Shown here: positions 1 through 10,720 of the stretch, piece after piece | Position numbering within the stretch: position 1 is the stretch's first letter | Layout: each line of letters opens with the position of its first letter | Source of the DNA: Heliocidaris erythrogramma | Taxonomy: Eukaryota > Echinodermata > Echinoidea > Camarodonta > Echinometridae | Direction: 5' to 3' | DNA: 64,000 bases | Assembly: GCA_025617745.1 (NCBI GenBank) | Contig: CM046857.1 | Location: forward strand, 29,482,094-29,546,093 | Translations under genes and position numbers: made by a program | Notes under the pieces: generated by a model | The model's database searches: none | What the model saw: only the letters and a program-made list of their open reading frames with translations | What the model was told of the DNA's origin: nothing

Positions 1-368
1 CTTTCGGCTTTTGGAAGGTTTTTTTTTTTTAAACCACATTTCAAACAAAGTTTAATTAAATTTATTTTGAGGTGTCTGTAAACTTCTTAACATGACATAG
101 TCCGTTTATAGAAAGTGTAAGGAAACTTGCTGGTGTTCTTTTTTCCGCTCAGAGTTTGGTCATAAGCAGTTGTATTATGAAGGGCGCGAAGCTGTGTATA
201 TTTTTAACTTCTATTATTTGTTTCCAAAAGGGAGAAGGATTTTTACCAATGGAATCTTTTATTCAGCCATAATTTATTAGCTGCAGAGTACAGGAAAACA
301 AACCTGTTTTCTCTATTTATCAATTGCTTTAGATTTTTTTTTTTTTTGTGTGTGTAAAATGACAGTGA
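1..368. other. Sequence upstream of the Tx1-like LINE
   Basis: No gene is seen. The stretch is AT-rich with short T runs. It may be the 5' part of the LINE that follows (5' UTR or decayed ORF1), but no boundary or target-site duplication was recognised. Confidence 0.4.
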
Positions 369-731
369 ATGATTATATTAGTCAGTTTCTTTATTCTTAT
401 TAATAGGAGAAGGGTCCGGGAAATCGAAGTCATGTTATCCCCCCTTCTCTTTCTTCCTGACAAGGAAGTGCTTACTCCTTGGGGATGGGAGGGAAGGAGG
501 TTTGGGTTTTGGAATGGAGGGGTGGGAAGTTCTACTTGTGTGGGGGTACCGAAACACATCGAATGCATTAGTAGGAATAAAAGGGTCTTTCACTTCAATA
601 GTTATCGCTATCCAAAGAAACAGAGTGCAAAGGAAAGTGTTTTTTATGCTGCATGTCTGGCTCTCCATATAGCAGCTCAATTGTATAAGAGAACGCTTGG
701 TTCAGCTTTACCACTTTTACGAGAGCTATGA
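369..731 (+). CDS. ORF1 C-terminal remnant of a Tx1-like LINE
   Basis: A 120-residue frame lies directly upstream of the LINE ORF2. Its TGA stop overlaps the ORF2 ATG in the four bases ATGA (728-731), an arrangement used by several non-LTR retrotransposons in which ORF2 is translated by termination-reinitiation. The protein has no domain I recognise; it is mixed basic and hydrophobic and ends in a Leu-rich tail. Given its position, it is probably the C-terminal part of ORF1 (the RNA-binding chaperone protein) of a 5'-truncated copy; the first ATG at 369 is unlikely to be the original start. The function is inferred only from position. Alternatively it is a chance open frame. Confidence 0.45.
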   Translation: MIILVSFFILINRRRVREIEVMLSPLLFLPDKEVLTPWGWEGRRFGFWNGGVGSSTCVGVPKHIECISRNKRVFHFNSYRYPKKQSAKESVFYAACLALHIAAQLYKRTLGSALPLLREL

Positions 732-3700
732 TGGGTACGAATGTTAATTGTAAACTATGTTCGCTTAATGTAAGAGGAATTAGGGAAAGTACTAAAAGGG
801 GTGGGGTTTTTTCATGGTGCAGAGAAAGGGGTGACGTTATTTTTCTTCAAGAAACGTTTAGTTCAAAGGATACAGAGGACAGGTGGAGCTCAATGTGGGA
901 TGGGTTATGCTTTTATAGTCACGGTTCTGTTCACAGTAGAGGCGTTCTTATTTTAATAAAAGATTCAGTGGACTTCAAAGTCATAAAAATAGAGAGGGAT
1001 GATAGTGGGCGTTTTATAATAATAGACTGTGAAATTCAAGGGTATATAATTGTCTTATGTAATGTTTACTTTCCCACGAGAGATAAAGAGAAAAAACAAA
1101 TAGAAATGATTCAAGACTTACGGAAGAGGTTTAATAGAATTAACAACAAAAGTCATATTATAATAGGAGGGGATTTCAATTTGATTATGAATAATAATTT
1201 AGACTATAGCGGAAGGGTACTGCAAACTATCAGTAAATTTAGTAAAGAAGTAACTGAGTTCATGGAAGAGTTGCATATATCAGATATATGGCGAGAAAGA
1301 AATCCCTTGAAAAAACAATACACTTATACAAAACAAAATCCATTTATGCAGAGTCGATTAGACTATTGGCTAATGTCTGAAAATATGCAAGGATTGGTTA
1401 CAAAGTGTGAGATAGTTCATTCATTAGCACCTGACCACTCAGCAATACTCTTGACTCTTTATGACAAAACAGAAAATAATATAGGGCAAAAATCAAAAGG
1501 ATCTTATTGGAAATTCAACAACAGCCTTTGCACAAACGTAGATTTTGTTAAACAGTTGAAAGAAGAGATAATTAATTTGGAAAAAGATTTACAACTAGAA
1601 ATTAAAGACAAGAGAGTCCTCTGGGACTTTATGAAAATGAAAATAAGAAGTTTTACACAAGCTTTTTCAAAGAAATTAGCTGTAGAAAGAAAACAAAAAA
1701 GGGAGCTCCTTGACAAAGAAGTAGCGGATTTAGAAATAAGTCTTGCTGAAGGAGTTACAGAAAGAAAATTGGAAGCATTAAAAAAGAAAAAGGAAGAGTT
1801 AGTAGCTTGTTATAATTACATTAATGAAGGGATAAAAATACGTTCTAGGGCAACTTGGTATGAAAGTGGGGAAAGGGACACAAGATATTTTAGTCAATTG
1901 CTACAAACAAATAAAAAAAAGTGTGTCATAAAGAATTTAGTAACTGAGGATGGTCAAATGATTGATAAAGAAAGGGAAGTTCTGAATTTGATTAAGATAT
2001 TTTATTCAAAACTTTACTCTAAAGAGATAAATGAAGACATAAATGTATCAGACACAGATCTTTTCAAAAATTTACCGTCTTTATCAAGGGAGAGTATACA
2101 AAATTGTGAAGGAGGAATATTAGAAGGGGAATGTTATGCAGTGCTAAAAGGAATGAAACAAAACAAGTCACCTGGAAATGATGGACTAACAGTCGAATTT
2201 TATATTACATTCTGGGCAGAAATAAAAGATATGTTATTAGGGGCCTTAAATGATGCTTTTAAGTCAGGTGAACTATCAGCTTCACAGAAACAAGCAGTAG
2301 TCATTCTGATTGCCAAAGATGGGAAAGATCCGCATTTACTAAAAAATTATCGGCCAATATCTTTATTAAATATTGATTATAAAATTGTTTCAAAAGTAAT
2401 AGCTACAAGAATAAAAGGAGTTTTGGAAAATATAATTTCAACAGATCAAATAGGGTTTATGAACGGTAGAACTATAGGAGAAGCGATTCGAATAATAGAC
2501 GATGTGATTTTCCACACGTCTCAATATAAATTGCCAGGGTATTTAATTGCAGTTGACTTTCAAAAGGCATTTGATTCGGTGTCACATGTTTTTTTAAATA
2601 AAGTATTATGCTCTTATAACTTCGGCCCGGAATTTCGCAGATGGGTGGAAGTTCTATACAAAAATGCACAAAGTTGTATTTTTAATGGAGGGATGTCGAC
2701 GGGGTATTTTGAAGTACAAAGAGGCGTAAGACAGGGAGATCCCCTCTCTCCTTATTTATTTATCTTATGTATAGAAATATTAGCCCATAATATAAGACAT
2801 GACAGGGAAACCAAAGGTATTTGTTTCGGAAAGGATGAGGTTAAGCAAGTCATGTATGCGGATGACATGACCCTCTTTGTTCAAGATAAAGTTTCCATTT
2901 TAAGAGTAATTAGATTATTAGAGAATTTCAGAATGCTTTCCGGACTTCAAATTAACAAGGAGAAAACAAAAATTCTTTTGTTAGGATCCTTGCATGGGAA
3001 GTCTTATGGAATGCCCCTAGGTCAAAAAAGTTGATTTTGTAAAAATATTAGGTGTTGTATTTTCCTTAGATATAGAAGTAAAAGAAAGTTTGAACTACAA
3101 GGAGATATTAAGTAAAATTAAAAAGCTTTTGGGTTGGTGGAAGCAAAGGGACCTAACAATGATGGGGAAAATACAGTTATTGAAGTTGTTTGAATATTCT
3201 AAATTTATTTATGCAGCATCCCTCACACCGGTCCCAAAATGGGTTTTTGAACATTTAGATAAGATAACTTTTGAATTTTTGTGGAGAGGAAGAAATAAAA
3301 TTCATAAAAACACAATGTATTTAGATTACCATTTCGGAGGTCTAAAAATGATGAATTTTGAATTACTGATTAAAGCCCAGAGGGTTATGTGGGTCAAGAA
3401 ACTTATGGAAAACAATGATATGAAATGGAAGCAGTATTTTAATTATGTTACAAAACATTTAGGAGGAAATCTCATTTTCTCATGTGATTATTTATTGGGT
3501 TTATTGAACGTAACGCTGCCAAAATTTTATACTGATATATTGGAAGTATGGATGGAAACCAGAAACTTCCGAACGAATTGTGAACCATACAAAGGAAATG
3601 AAATAATTTTTAATAATAAATTCATAAGAATCAAAGGGAAGTGTATATTTGATAAAAATCTATTTGACAAAAAAATATTTCGAGTAAAACATATAATGGA

Positions 3701-4518
3701 TCATAATGGGAACTTACGATTATACTCATACTTTAAACAGCGAGGTTTAAACGTAAAAGATTTTGAATTGATACAGATGATTTATAAGACGCTTCCATTT
3801 AGCTGGAAAAGAAACATAAATAAAGATGGCGATACTGTTCCTGATGATAGGGGTATTGCTTTTCTAATCGGTAAAAAAAATGTATCAATAGCTAATATTA
3901 ATTCAAAACAAATCTATAGGGAATTTCTCTCCAAGAAATCGGCCGCTCCCAGTGTTTTCACAAGAATAAGATGTAATTATGGACTTGCAGATAAAGATAT
4001 AGAAATCCTTTTTAAAAGACCAAGACAGTGTACACTCAATAGCCGACTTAGGGAGTTCCAATTCAAATTGTTGCACGGTATTATTTACACAAATCAACAT
4101 TTACATTTATTCGGAATGGTTGATTCAAATTTATGTAGCTTCTGTAAAAAAAGAAGAGGAGACTTACCGTCATTTATTTTTTGAATGCGAAAGAGTGAGA
4201 TTAATATGGAGAAACTGTAATAATATTTTTAACTTCATATCTCTGATTAATTTAAGTTGGAAAGAAATATTATTTGGGATAAAATTACGGGAACAAGGAA
4301 AAGAACAATTGGTTAATCATTTTATAATTCTAGTAAAATACTTGGTTTTTAGGGGAAGAGAAAAAACGTCAGAAATAAATATAGATAAAATAAAATGCAC
4401 GTTTAGAGAAGAAGAAAGAGAGGAAAGAAAATTGGCAGTAGGAAGAAATAAATATCCCTTACATTTAAGAAAATGGGAAAATTGGGAAAATTGGGGGAGA
4501 GCTAGATGGAGAGCTTGA
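728..4518 (+). pseudogene. Tx1/L1-like LINE ORF2 (endonuclease-reverse transcriptase), two frameshifts
   Basis: ORF2 of a non-LTR retrotransposon, which nicks target DNA and reverse-transcribes its own RNA at the nick. Residues 10-245 form an apurinic-like endonuclease: LNVRGI near 13, QETF at 41-44, GGDFN near 150, SRLDYW, then PDHSA. The reverse transcriptase follows with NKSPGNDGL, KNYRPISLLN, AVDFQKAFDSV (first catalytic Asp near 610), RGVRQGDPLSPYLF and YADD near 710-713. The frame then breaks at the A run 3024-3029 and again at the A run 4146-4152; removing one A from each would restore continuity. The C-terminal region carries a CxxC...HLFFEC zinc-finger-like motif (about 4134-4190). 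The GRTIGEAIR block resembles Tx1-type elements of marine invertebrates as I remember them. The copy is near full length and otherwise free of stops, so it is young or the two breaks are sequencing errors. Confidence 0.92.
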
Positions 4519-4818
4519 TATGGAGCAAAGTACAAAGGCTGAACCTTTATGTTAAAACTTTTCACTTTCAGTTATTTTATACTTTCTATAATGGAGTAGG
4601 ATAGTCAGTAAAATTTCATGCTTTTCATCCCCACACAGGTAGAACTTCAAGGGACGGGTGGGGAGGAGGAAAGGGGGAAGGGGGGGGGGGAGAAGGAAGG
4701 GGTTCGGGTTGGGGATGAAGGACCTTGTTTGTCCGGTGGTTAGAGAGGAGGGAACTGAGGGGGGTGGGAGTCGAGGGTGAAGTGGGGAGTTTTAATAAAA
4801 GGATTACTCAGGGCTTCA
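4519..4818 (+). other. LINE 3' flank with G-rich tract
   Basis: No gene. After the ORF2 stop the sequence becomes strongly purine-rich, with G runs at about 4655-4700 and 4740-4795 that could form G-quadruplexes on the + strand. It probably represents the LINE 3' UTR, continued after the fold-back insertion at 7040, but no poly-A end was located with certainty. Confidence 0.45.
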
Positions 4819-5100
4819 CCCTGATAGCAGAAAGTGTTAAAAATGACGTTATATTTACGTCGGTTTTCGTCTTTTTTACGTCCTGTAATTACGTCAATAA
4901 GACGACAACTTGCACCAACGCAAGACGTCAAGAGGACGTCTTATTTTGACGTCATCTCTACGTCTTCATTCCTCTTCCCTGATAGAAGAAAGTGTTAAAA
5001 GTGACTCGATATTTACGTCGCGGTTTTCGTCTTTTTTACGTCCTGTAATTACGTCAATAAGACGACAACTTGCACCAACGCAAGACGTCAAGAGGACGTC

Positions 5101-5104
<4 letters not shown>

Positions 5105-5131
<27 letters not shown>

Positions 5132-5489
5132 TTTCTGATATTTATACAGGGTGGCTCATATCACCAATTTGGTGGTCTTCCATGAGGCACTGTTGGATAA
5201 AACTAAAACAAATAACATCAACAATAATCAATATATATAAATACACAAGCATAAACACGTATAATACACATTAATCGGTATCCTCATTAGTTAAGTAATC
5301 ATTCAGTAATATTCATTGACTATTTACAAGAATTTTCGAATCGAATTTTAAATTAAGGATTATTAGCATTGTAAACTGTGAAATAATCAAATTAAAATAT
5401 GGATGATAACCACACATCAAAATGAGGGGGAAATAATTAATTAACAACACATATACCAAAGAAGTTGCTATGCATAATATCCCCATATA
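5105..5489 (-). mobile_element. Retroposon fragment with ATTTA-repeat tail
   Basis: The insertion interrupts the second arm of the fold-back element. On the minus strand it ends in sequence describing a small loop (GGTGATATGAGCCACCCTG), then TATAAATATCAG, then an (AAAT)n tail, which is a typical 3' end for SINE/LINE families in marine invertebrates. The arm sequence resumes at 5490 with a repeated TTATT that may be the target-site duplication. No coding potential was seen. Confidence 0.65.
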
Positions 5490-5631
5490 GTTATTTTGAC
5501 GTCATCTCTACGTCTTGTACACTGTAAAAACTAAAGTGCTACTTTTAGGGGCATGTATAGTGACTGCACCTGAAATGCTGTTTATAGCACTTGTAGTGTG
5601 CTAATTTACCAGCAAAAAAAAAAGTGACCGT

Positions 5632-5697
5632 GGCGAGCCTCGAACCAGATTCCGCTGATTGAGAGGCGCTGACGTTACCGATAGACTAACGAATGCT
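5632..5697 (-). other. tRNA-like module in transposon copy 1 (left)
   Basis: Read on the minus strand, it has an A-box-like TTAGTCTATCGGTAACG and a B-box-like GGTTCGAGGCTC at tRNA-like spacing. The acceptor stem is not complementary, so it is not a functional tRNA gene. It could act as an internal RNA polymerase III promoter. Confidence 0.6.
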
Positions 5698-5800
5698 TCT
5701 TGCAATCCAGTTTAGTCATGGGAGTCAAGTAGATAACATGAACTATGTGGTGTCGTAAATTCACTATGTAACAATATGATCTGCTCTAAATCGTACAATG

Positions 5801-5868
5801 TGAGTTAGTCTAGCGGTAATGCCAGCAATTCTCGATCAGAGGACCCTGGTTCGAAGCTCGCCCAAATC
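5801..5868 (+). other. tRNA-like module in transposon copy 1 (right)
   Basis: The A-box-like GTTAGTCTAGCGGTAATG is followed about 30 bases later by B-box-like GGTTCGAAGCTC. It points away from the minus-strand module at 5632-5697, and the spacing and flanks are conserved in all three copies of the transposon. No paired acceptor stem was seen. Confidence 0.6.
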
Positions 5869-5897
5869 ATTTTTTTAATGAATGTTTAGCAGTTTAA

Positions 5898-6766
5898 AGT
5901 AGATATTCAAAGAAAATCACAAATATGGCAATTATTGTATCACTAGAAACTGGGAAGCTTACAGATGGCAATCGTATAAGTTTTATGTCAACTGCGTATC
6001 TGATGATTATAAAAACAACACAAATAAAAGCTCTTCTCAGCATCTGGAATATCCGAGGATTCGCCAGAAATATAGCGATGTTTTGATGTCGTCACACTCG
6101 GGATCGATCCTGCTTAAGCAGACGACGTCCTATAATGAATGAACGTAATTGCAATGCAATTATTTATCAAATTATAAAGAGTTTGGTGTATTTAAACATG
6201 ACCTTATTTCACACCATTACAAAGGGAAAGTGAAACTGATTCTGATAGCTAAAACCGTTTGATTGTAAATACACAGGAGAAGGGTCAATGATCAATGAAA
6301 TAAACCCCACTTTCAAATTGAAAAGCCCTCCGAATAATAGCAGGATGGTATTCGTTCCCTCTTGAAACGCCGAACATGCCCCGGTGCAAGCAGCTGAAAA
6401 TACAATGGCGTCTTATTTTGTTTACAAGTGACTGATTCCTTTATTTTTTTAACGCTGCATTTTTCATCAAAATAATACCATACACGAAGTTAAGAGTGAG
6501 GCAACAGACTAACATTAAGACTGACGCTAGTGAAGGAAGAGAAATAAGTGAAGAGGAGATGACAAAATAGGCTCTGAAAAATGTGTAAGATGTTATGGGA
6601 CATCGTCTGCTTAGACAGGACTGGTCCATGGTGTGTCGTTTTATAACTGATAATAATCATTACTTCAAATGTTTCCAAGCGTTGAATTTGGATAACCTTG
6701 TTTAATTTATGCCATCTATGCAATAATAAGTATTAAGCCAATATTTAAAATCATTAACGTTCTACT
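5898..6766. mobile_element. TTAA-target element nested in copy 1
   Basis: The 869-bp insert is flanked by TTAA on both sides (5894-5897 and 6767-6770). Removing it joins GCAGTTTAA to GGAGCC exactly as in the uninterrupted transposon copy at 14928. The ends are AGTAGATATTC and AACGTTCTACT. Its interior is collinear with the larger element at 8128-9504. TTAA duplication is characteristic of piggyBac and Kolobok superfamilies; no transposase is present. Confidence 0.85.
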
Positions 6767-7211
6767 TTAAGGAGCCAGTCGTGCTCCCGTGAAAGTGCTG
6801 AAATAGCACGCTGTGTGCATTCAATAGCACTCTGAGTGCAGTCCCTATGCATGCCCTCAAAAAGTGCTATATACAGCACTTCAGTTTTTACAGTGTACAG
6901 ATGACGTCAAAATAAGACGTCCTCTTGACGTCTTGCGTTGGTGCAAGTTGTCGTCTTATTGACGTAATTACAGGACGTAAAAAAGACGAAAACCACGACG
7001 TAAATATCACGTAATTTTTAACACTTTCTGCTATCAGGGCAATTTGTATATTCTGTTTTGTGTATTTTGGAAAGATTTGTCTTTTTTAATTAGTTTTTAT
7101 ATATTGGTAGATTGACACTTGAAAAGTAAAATATTATGTTTGAGAGGACATGTTTGTAAAAATATACATATATAATATGAGGTGGCATTGTATTTTTAAT
7201 TTGTTTATGAA

Positions 7212-7888
7212 ATATGTGAACCGCCGCCTCAAAACCTACAATAAGTCGCACGGACCACAACGTAGCAAACAGCCCAAAATAGTAAATTTGCTTGGATCAG
7301 TCGATTTTATGTTTTTGATAGAAATGGGTAGTTTCATTATCATTCTATCATGTCTCAAGTTTGTGAGTCGTAATTCGACTTAAAAATATGTTTTGGGGGC
7401 ATTTTAAAATGACTCCTTTTTTTCACCTGTCGAGCTAATGAATGTTTGGAGAGCTTTTGTAATACTTTCATTCAATGCCAAATTACTACTTTACCTCTGA
7501 AGGTATTTCATTGATTTTTGGAGTGAGTAATGAATAGGTCCTCCTTAAGCAGCGTGTCAAAATTCAGCCTAATCTGATAATCCCTTCATACCGGTTGCTA
7601 TGGCCATTTGAATACCCAGTTTTACTTGGGCGCACACAGAGAGCGAAAGTTTAGCACTCTTCGTGCTCTTTTGTTCCGAACTTAAATGGCCATTTTCTCT
7701 GAATAGGAGTTATTGATTGCTGGTTACATACTGATTCTAAATGTGATATTTAAAGGTGTTATCATTGAGTAATCTAGGCAAGTGATATACCATTGGAAAG
7801 CTGAGAATCTCCACTTTCAGAAAAAGTATAAAACCAAAAAAATAATTTTGGCGACTTATTGTAGGTTTTGAGGCGTCGGGTCACATAT
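7212..7888. mobile_element. Element with ATATGTGAnCC inverted repeats
   Basis: About 37 bp at 7212-7250, including GCCTCAAAACCTACAATAAG, recurs inverted at 7852-7888. The element contains no recognisable protein. A diverged relative of the left end (TATGTGACCAGGCACC) is seen at 13751, together with shared interior phrases (AATCTGATAATCCCTTCATA at 7573 and 14116). Superfamily not determined. Confidence 0.75.
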
Positions 7889-7993
7889 TGAAGTTTTATA
7901 TGTATTTCATTTTGTTGAAAAGTTTAAGTTTTATATGAATTTCATTTTGTTGAAAAATTGAAGTTTTATATGTATTTCATTTTATTGGAATTG
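7889..7993. repeat. Three tandem 35-bp repeats
   Basis: The phrase GTTTTATATG begins at 7893, 7928 and 7963, giving a 35-bp period with minor changes. A poly-A run follows at about 8025-8037 after AATAAAAAC, so this may be the tail of a retroelement. Confidence 0.7.
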
Positions 7994-8127
7994 AAGTTCT
8001 TGAGAAATAAAAACTACTGAATACAAAAAAAAAAAAATCTGTGTAACCTTGTAGTTTTGACCCCATAGTTAGTATAATATTGCAACTACTCTGTAGCGCC
8101 GCTAAGGCGTGGGTCTGCCGCCTTTAA

Positions 8128-9504
8128 AGATCACATTACAAGAAAATTCCATCAAAGGAAATATTGGCTTAATACTTTTTATTGCATATATGGCATAAAT
8201 TAAACGAGGTTATCCAAATTCAACGCTTGGAAACATTTGAAGTAAAGATTATTATCAATTGCCCCCGATATATCAGCTGAAGAGCTCCTCGAACGCTGCT
8301 GAGATGTGTGACGACACACCAGGGGCCAGGTCTGTCTAAGCAGACGATGTCCCATAACATCTTACACATTTTTCAGTGCCTGTTTTGTCATCTCCTCTTC
8401 ACTTATTTCTCTTACTTGACTAGCGTCAGTCTTAAAGACCTCAGCCTGACCGAATTTTGAAATATACCCTTTATTCATCCACGGGGAGCTATATATTTTC
8501 TGAACAAATTGAAACCAACTTCATGAGATTCCGTTTCCTGTGGAATGAGTAACAGCGTCCCGAATGTTGAGCCCCGGTGGTTTTTCTGACGAGGGCCCCG
8601 TCTCTGAGGAACGCTACTTTGCGGGGGGTGAAAATTTGATGACGACATATCGTGTAGACGCACTCGGAGCTGTATACATGACATGTCGTCACACGTCTAG
8701 CGACCCCCTGCAGTTTCCTCTGTTGTTACGCCATAGGGAGGGGGCGGACCAAAAAAAAATTATCTTTTTTATTTTTTATGGATAAACGGAGACGAAAATT
8801 TATGAATACCCAGGGTAATTATATTCTTTGTTTACTAAGCTTTACGTCAATATATGGTTGTTTTGGGTCAGGCTGAGGTCTTTAATGTTAGCCTGTTGCC
8901 TCACTCTTAACTTCGTGTATGGTATTATTTTGATGAAAAATGCAGCGTTAAAAAATAAAGGAATCGGTCACTTGTAAACAAAATAAGACGCCATTGTATT
9001 TTCAGTTGCTTGCACCGGGCATGTTCGGCGTTTCAAGAGGGAACGAATACATCCATGCTATTATTCGGAGGGCTTTTCAATTTGAAAATGGGGTTTATTT
9101 CATTGATCATTGACCCTTCTCCTGTGTATTTACAATCAAACGGTTGTAGTTATCAGAATCAGTTTCACTTTCCCTTTTAGAATGGTGTGAAATAAGGTCA
9201 TGTTAAATATACCAAACTCTTTATAATTTGATAAATAATTGCATTGCAATTACGTTCATTCATTATAGGACGTCGTCTGCTTAAGCAGGATCGATCCCTA
9301 GTGTGACGACATCAAAACATCGCTATATTTCTGGCGAATCCTCGGATATTCCAGATGCTGAGAAGAGCTTTTATTTGTGTTGTTTTTATAATCATCAGAT
9401 ACGCGTGCAGTTGACATAAAACTTATACGATTGCCATCTGTAAGCTTCCCAGTTTCTAGTGATACATTAATTTCCATATTTGTGATTTTCTTGTAATGTG
9501 ATCT
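8128..9504. mobile_element. TTAA-target element with TIR AGATCACATTACAAG
   Basis: The 1,377-bp element is bounded by TTAA at 8124-8127 and 9505-9508, with inverted ends AGATCACATTACAAGAAAAT. The interior is the inverted counterpart of 5898-6766, though the outermost 25 bp or so differ. It is itself interrupted by a second TTAA insert at 8436-8881. No transposase was seen, so it is a non-autonomous piggyBac- or Kolobok-type element. Confidence 0.88.
8436..8881. mobile_element. TTAA-target element with TIR AGACCTCAGCCTGACC
   Basis: This 446-bp insert is flanked by TTAA (8432-8435, 8882-8885) and has perfect inverted ends AGACCTCAGCCTGACC. The related element at 5898-6766 lacks it and runs straight through the site (CAGTCTTAATGTTAG), giving an empty-site comparison. 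Confidence 0.9.
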
Positions 9505-9520
9505 TTAACGTCCTTTCTAG

Positions 9521-10475
9521 GTTTGTTTGTTTTGGTTTGTTTGCTTGTTTGTTGTATTTTTGTTTGTTTGTTTGTTGTTTTTTTTTTGGGGGGAGGTGCT
9601 TGTTGGGAAGTTTTCTGCTAACTTGTCCGCAAATTTGGTCGGATACCCCATTCAAATTCGTGATTTGTAGCCACCACATTATAGAGCTGGTGTGTAACCC
9701 CCCCCCCCCCCCCACGTTGAAAGACTCATAATTTTGAGGAAAAAGGGAAAAGAAAAGAATACTACCTGCATTATCTCTATGATCACCGAAAACAAGGTTG
9801 TCACACTTTTTTTTCAGAGTCATATTACTAAAAAAAAAAATTGACAAGCACACCCGCCCTCCCCCAATCCGCCCGTGGGCTGATAGATAAATTCCGCCTA
9901 GCGCCTCTGAAAGGGAGTTCGCATTAATCGATTTCGGGATACGAAACTGACTTTCCAGAATAAATGGGTTGAAACTAATTCATAAGATAAGGGCAACACT
10001 CATTAATTACTCGTTCTTCGAATAGGCCTTTTCTACGATACTGTTTTGCAAATTAAAGGCTTTAATTACATATTATGAAAAACTTTATCATCCTAAAAAG
10101 TAGAGTATACATATACGCATGCAATTGTATAGCCTGGTCTATATGCTTATGTATTATCTATTTGTATGTTTGCATAAAGTGGAATAAAAAAAATGAACTG
10201 AACTGCAAGGCATAGTTTTTATCAAAAAATGTTATGTTGGCAAGATATGGAATTATATTTGAATCTGGGTGCACTAATACACCCAAATTAAGACGCACGT
10301 TATAACTCAGTTAAATCGACAAACAGATTACAAACCGAACGATTCTTGGCTATTCGTGGGTTAATGTTATTTTTTGTGTCTTAAATGATAACGATAATAA
10401 TGATGATAATGATAACGATGATAACAACAATAATGATAACTACGACTACTACTAATAATAATAATAATGATAATA
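9521..10475. other. Non-coding stretch with simple repeats
   Basis: No gene seen. It holds a GTTT-rich simple repeat (9525-9590), a C run near 9700-9713, A runs near 9828-9840 and an ATA/ATG-rich microsatellite from about 10385 to 10475. Confidence 0.6.
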
Positions 10476-10720
10476 AATATCATAATTGATAGGATTGAAG
10501 TAAATTGAATATATCATAAAGAAAGTAAATGTGAGAAAATTACAATGCCACGACCGGGATTCGAACCCGGGACCCTGGATTACATGACCAGTGCTCTACC
10601 AACTGAGCTATCCGGGCTCCCGTCGAAGCAAAGTAACAATCTCACATATAGCCCCTCTCTTTCCATCTACTTTCTTTATGATATATTCAATTTATTTCAA
10701 TCCTATCAATTATGATATTT
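10476..10720 (-). mobile_element. Palindromic repeat carrying a tRNA-Thr-like sequence
   Basis: About 55 bp at 10476-10532 returns inverted at 10664-10720 (for example TTGATAGGATTGAAGTAAAT and its complement). A tRNA-like sequence sits in the middle, with a conserved upstream flank (GTTACTTTGCTTCGACGGGA) shared with the copy at 42800. The structure suggests a MITE that has captured a tRNA gene, or a tRNA gene embedded in a fold-back element. Confidence 0.75.
10547..10617 (-). tRNA. tRNA-Thr(UGU)-like gene or pseudogene, copy 1
   Basis: The cloverleaf can be drawn on the minus strand: acceptor GCCCGGA, D arm with TAGCTCAGTTGGTAGAGC, anticodon arm CTGGT/TCCAG around a loop CATGTAA, and T arm CCGGGTTCGAATCCCGG. 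The anticodon would be TGT (Thr). Two things argue for a pseudogene: A instead of U at position 33, and mismatches at the base of the anticodon stem and in the acceptor. The AGAGCACTGGTC block is what I expect for tRNA-Thr. A and B boxes are intact. Confidence 0.55.

Larger units (their letters stand above)
5518..6897. mobile_element. CACTGTAAAAACT transposon, copy 1
   Basis: The terminal inverted repeats are TACACTGTAAAAACT at 5518 and its complement ending at 6897. Just inside each end lie short alternating motifs such as AGTGCT/AGCACT. The element carries two divergent tRNA-like modules and no transposase, so it is a non-autonomous DNA transposon. It sits in the centre of the CGTC-rich fold-back element and was later split by a TTAA-target element at 5898-6766. 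The second and third copies in the window (12966-15053; 19361-19377 plus 31087-31587) confirm its boundaries. Confidence 0.88.
4819..7039. mobile_element. CGTC-rich fold-back element (interrupted)
   Basis: Two tandem left arms (4819-4976 and 4978-5104 plus 5490-5517) share about 150 bp beginning CCCTGATAGCAGAAAGTG. The same sequence returns in inverted orientation at 6899-7039, ending CTGCTATCAGGG. The arms are packed with ACGTC and TGACGTCA motifs. The centre is filled by a later transposon (5518-6897), and the second left arm is cut by a retroposon (5105-5489). No transposase is present, so this is a non-autonomous fold-back or long-TIR element. Superfamily unknown. Confidence 0.8.
8038..9520 (+). 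mobile_element. Helentron-like 3' end, split by a TTAA element
   Basis: Bases 8038-8123 match the 3' portion of the element at 32518-34559, including the hairpin AAGGCG/CGCCTT. The remaining terminal bases, ending CCTTTCTAG, lie at 9509-9520 after a TTAA insertion. Removing the insert reconstructs hairpin, spacer and CTAG terminus. The upstream portion is absent or truncated at 8038. Confidence 0.75.

Noticed and set aside
329..680. Minus-strand frames opposite the LINE ORF1 remnant
   Set aside because: Shadow frames of the plus-strand LINE region, without motifs.
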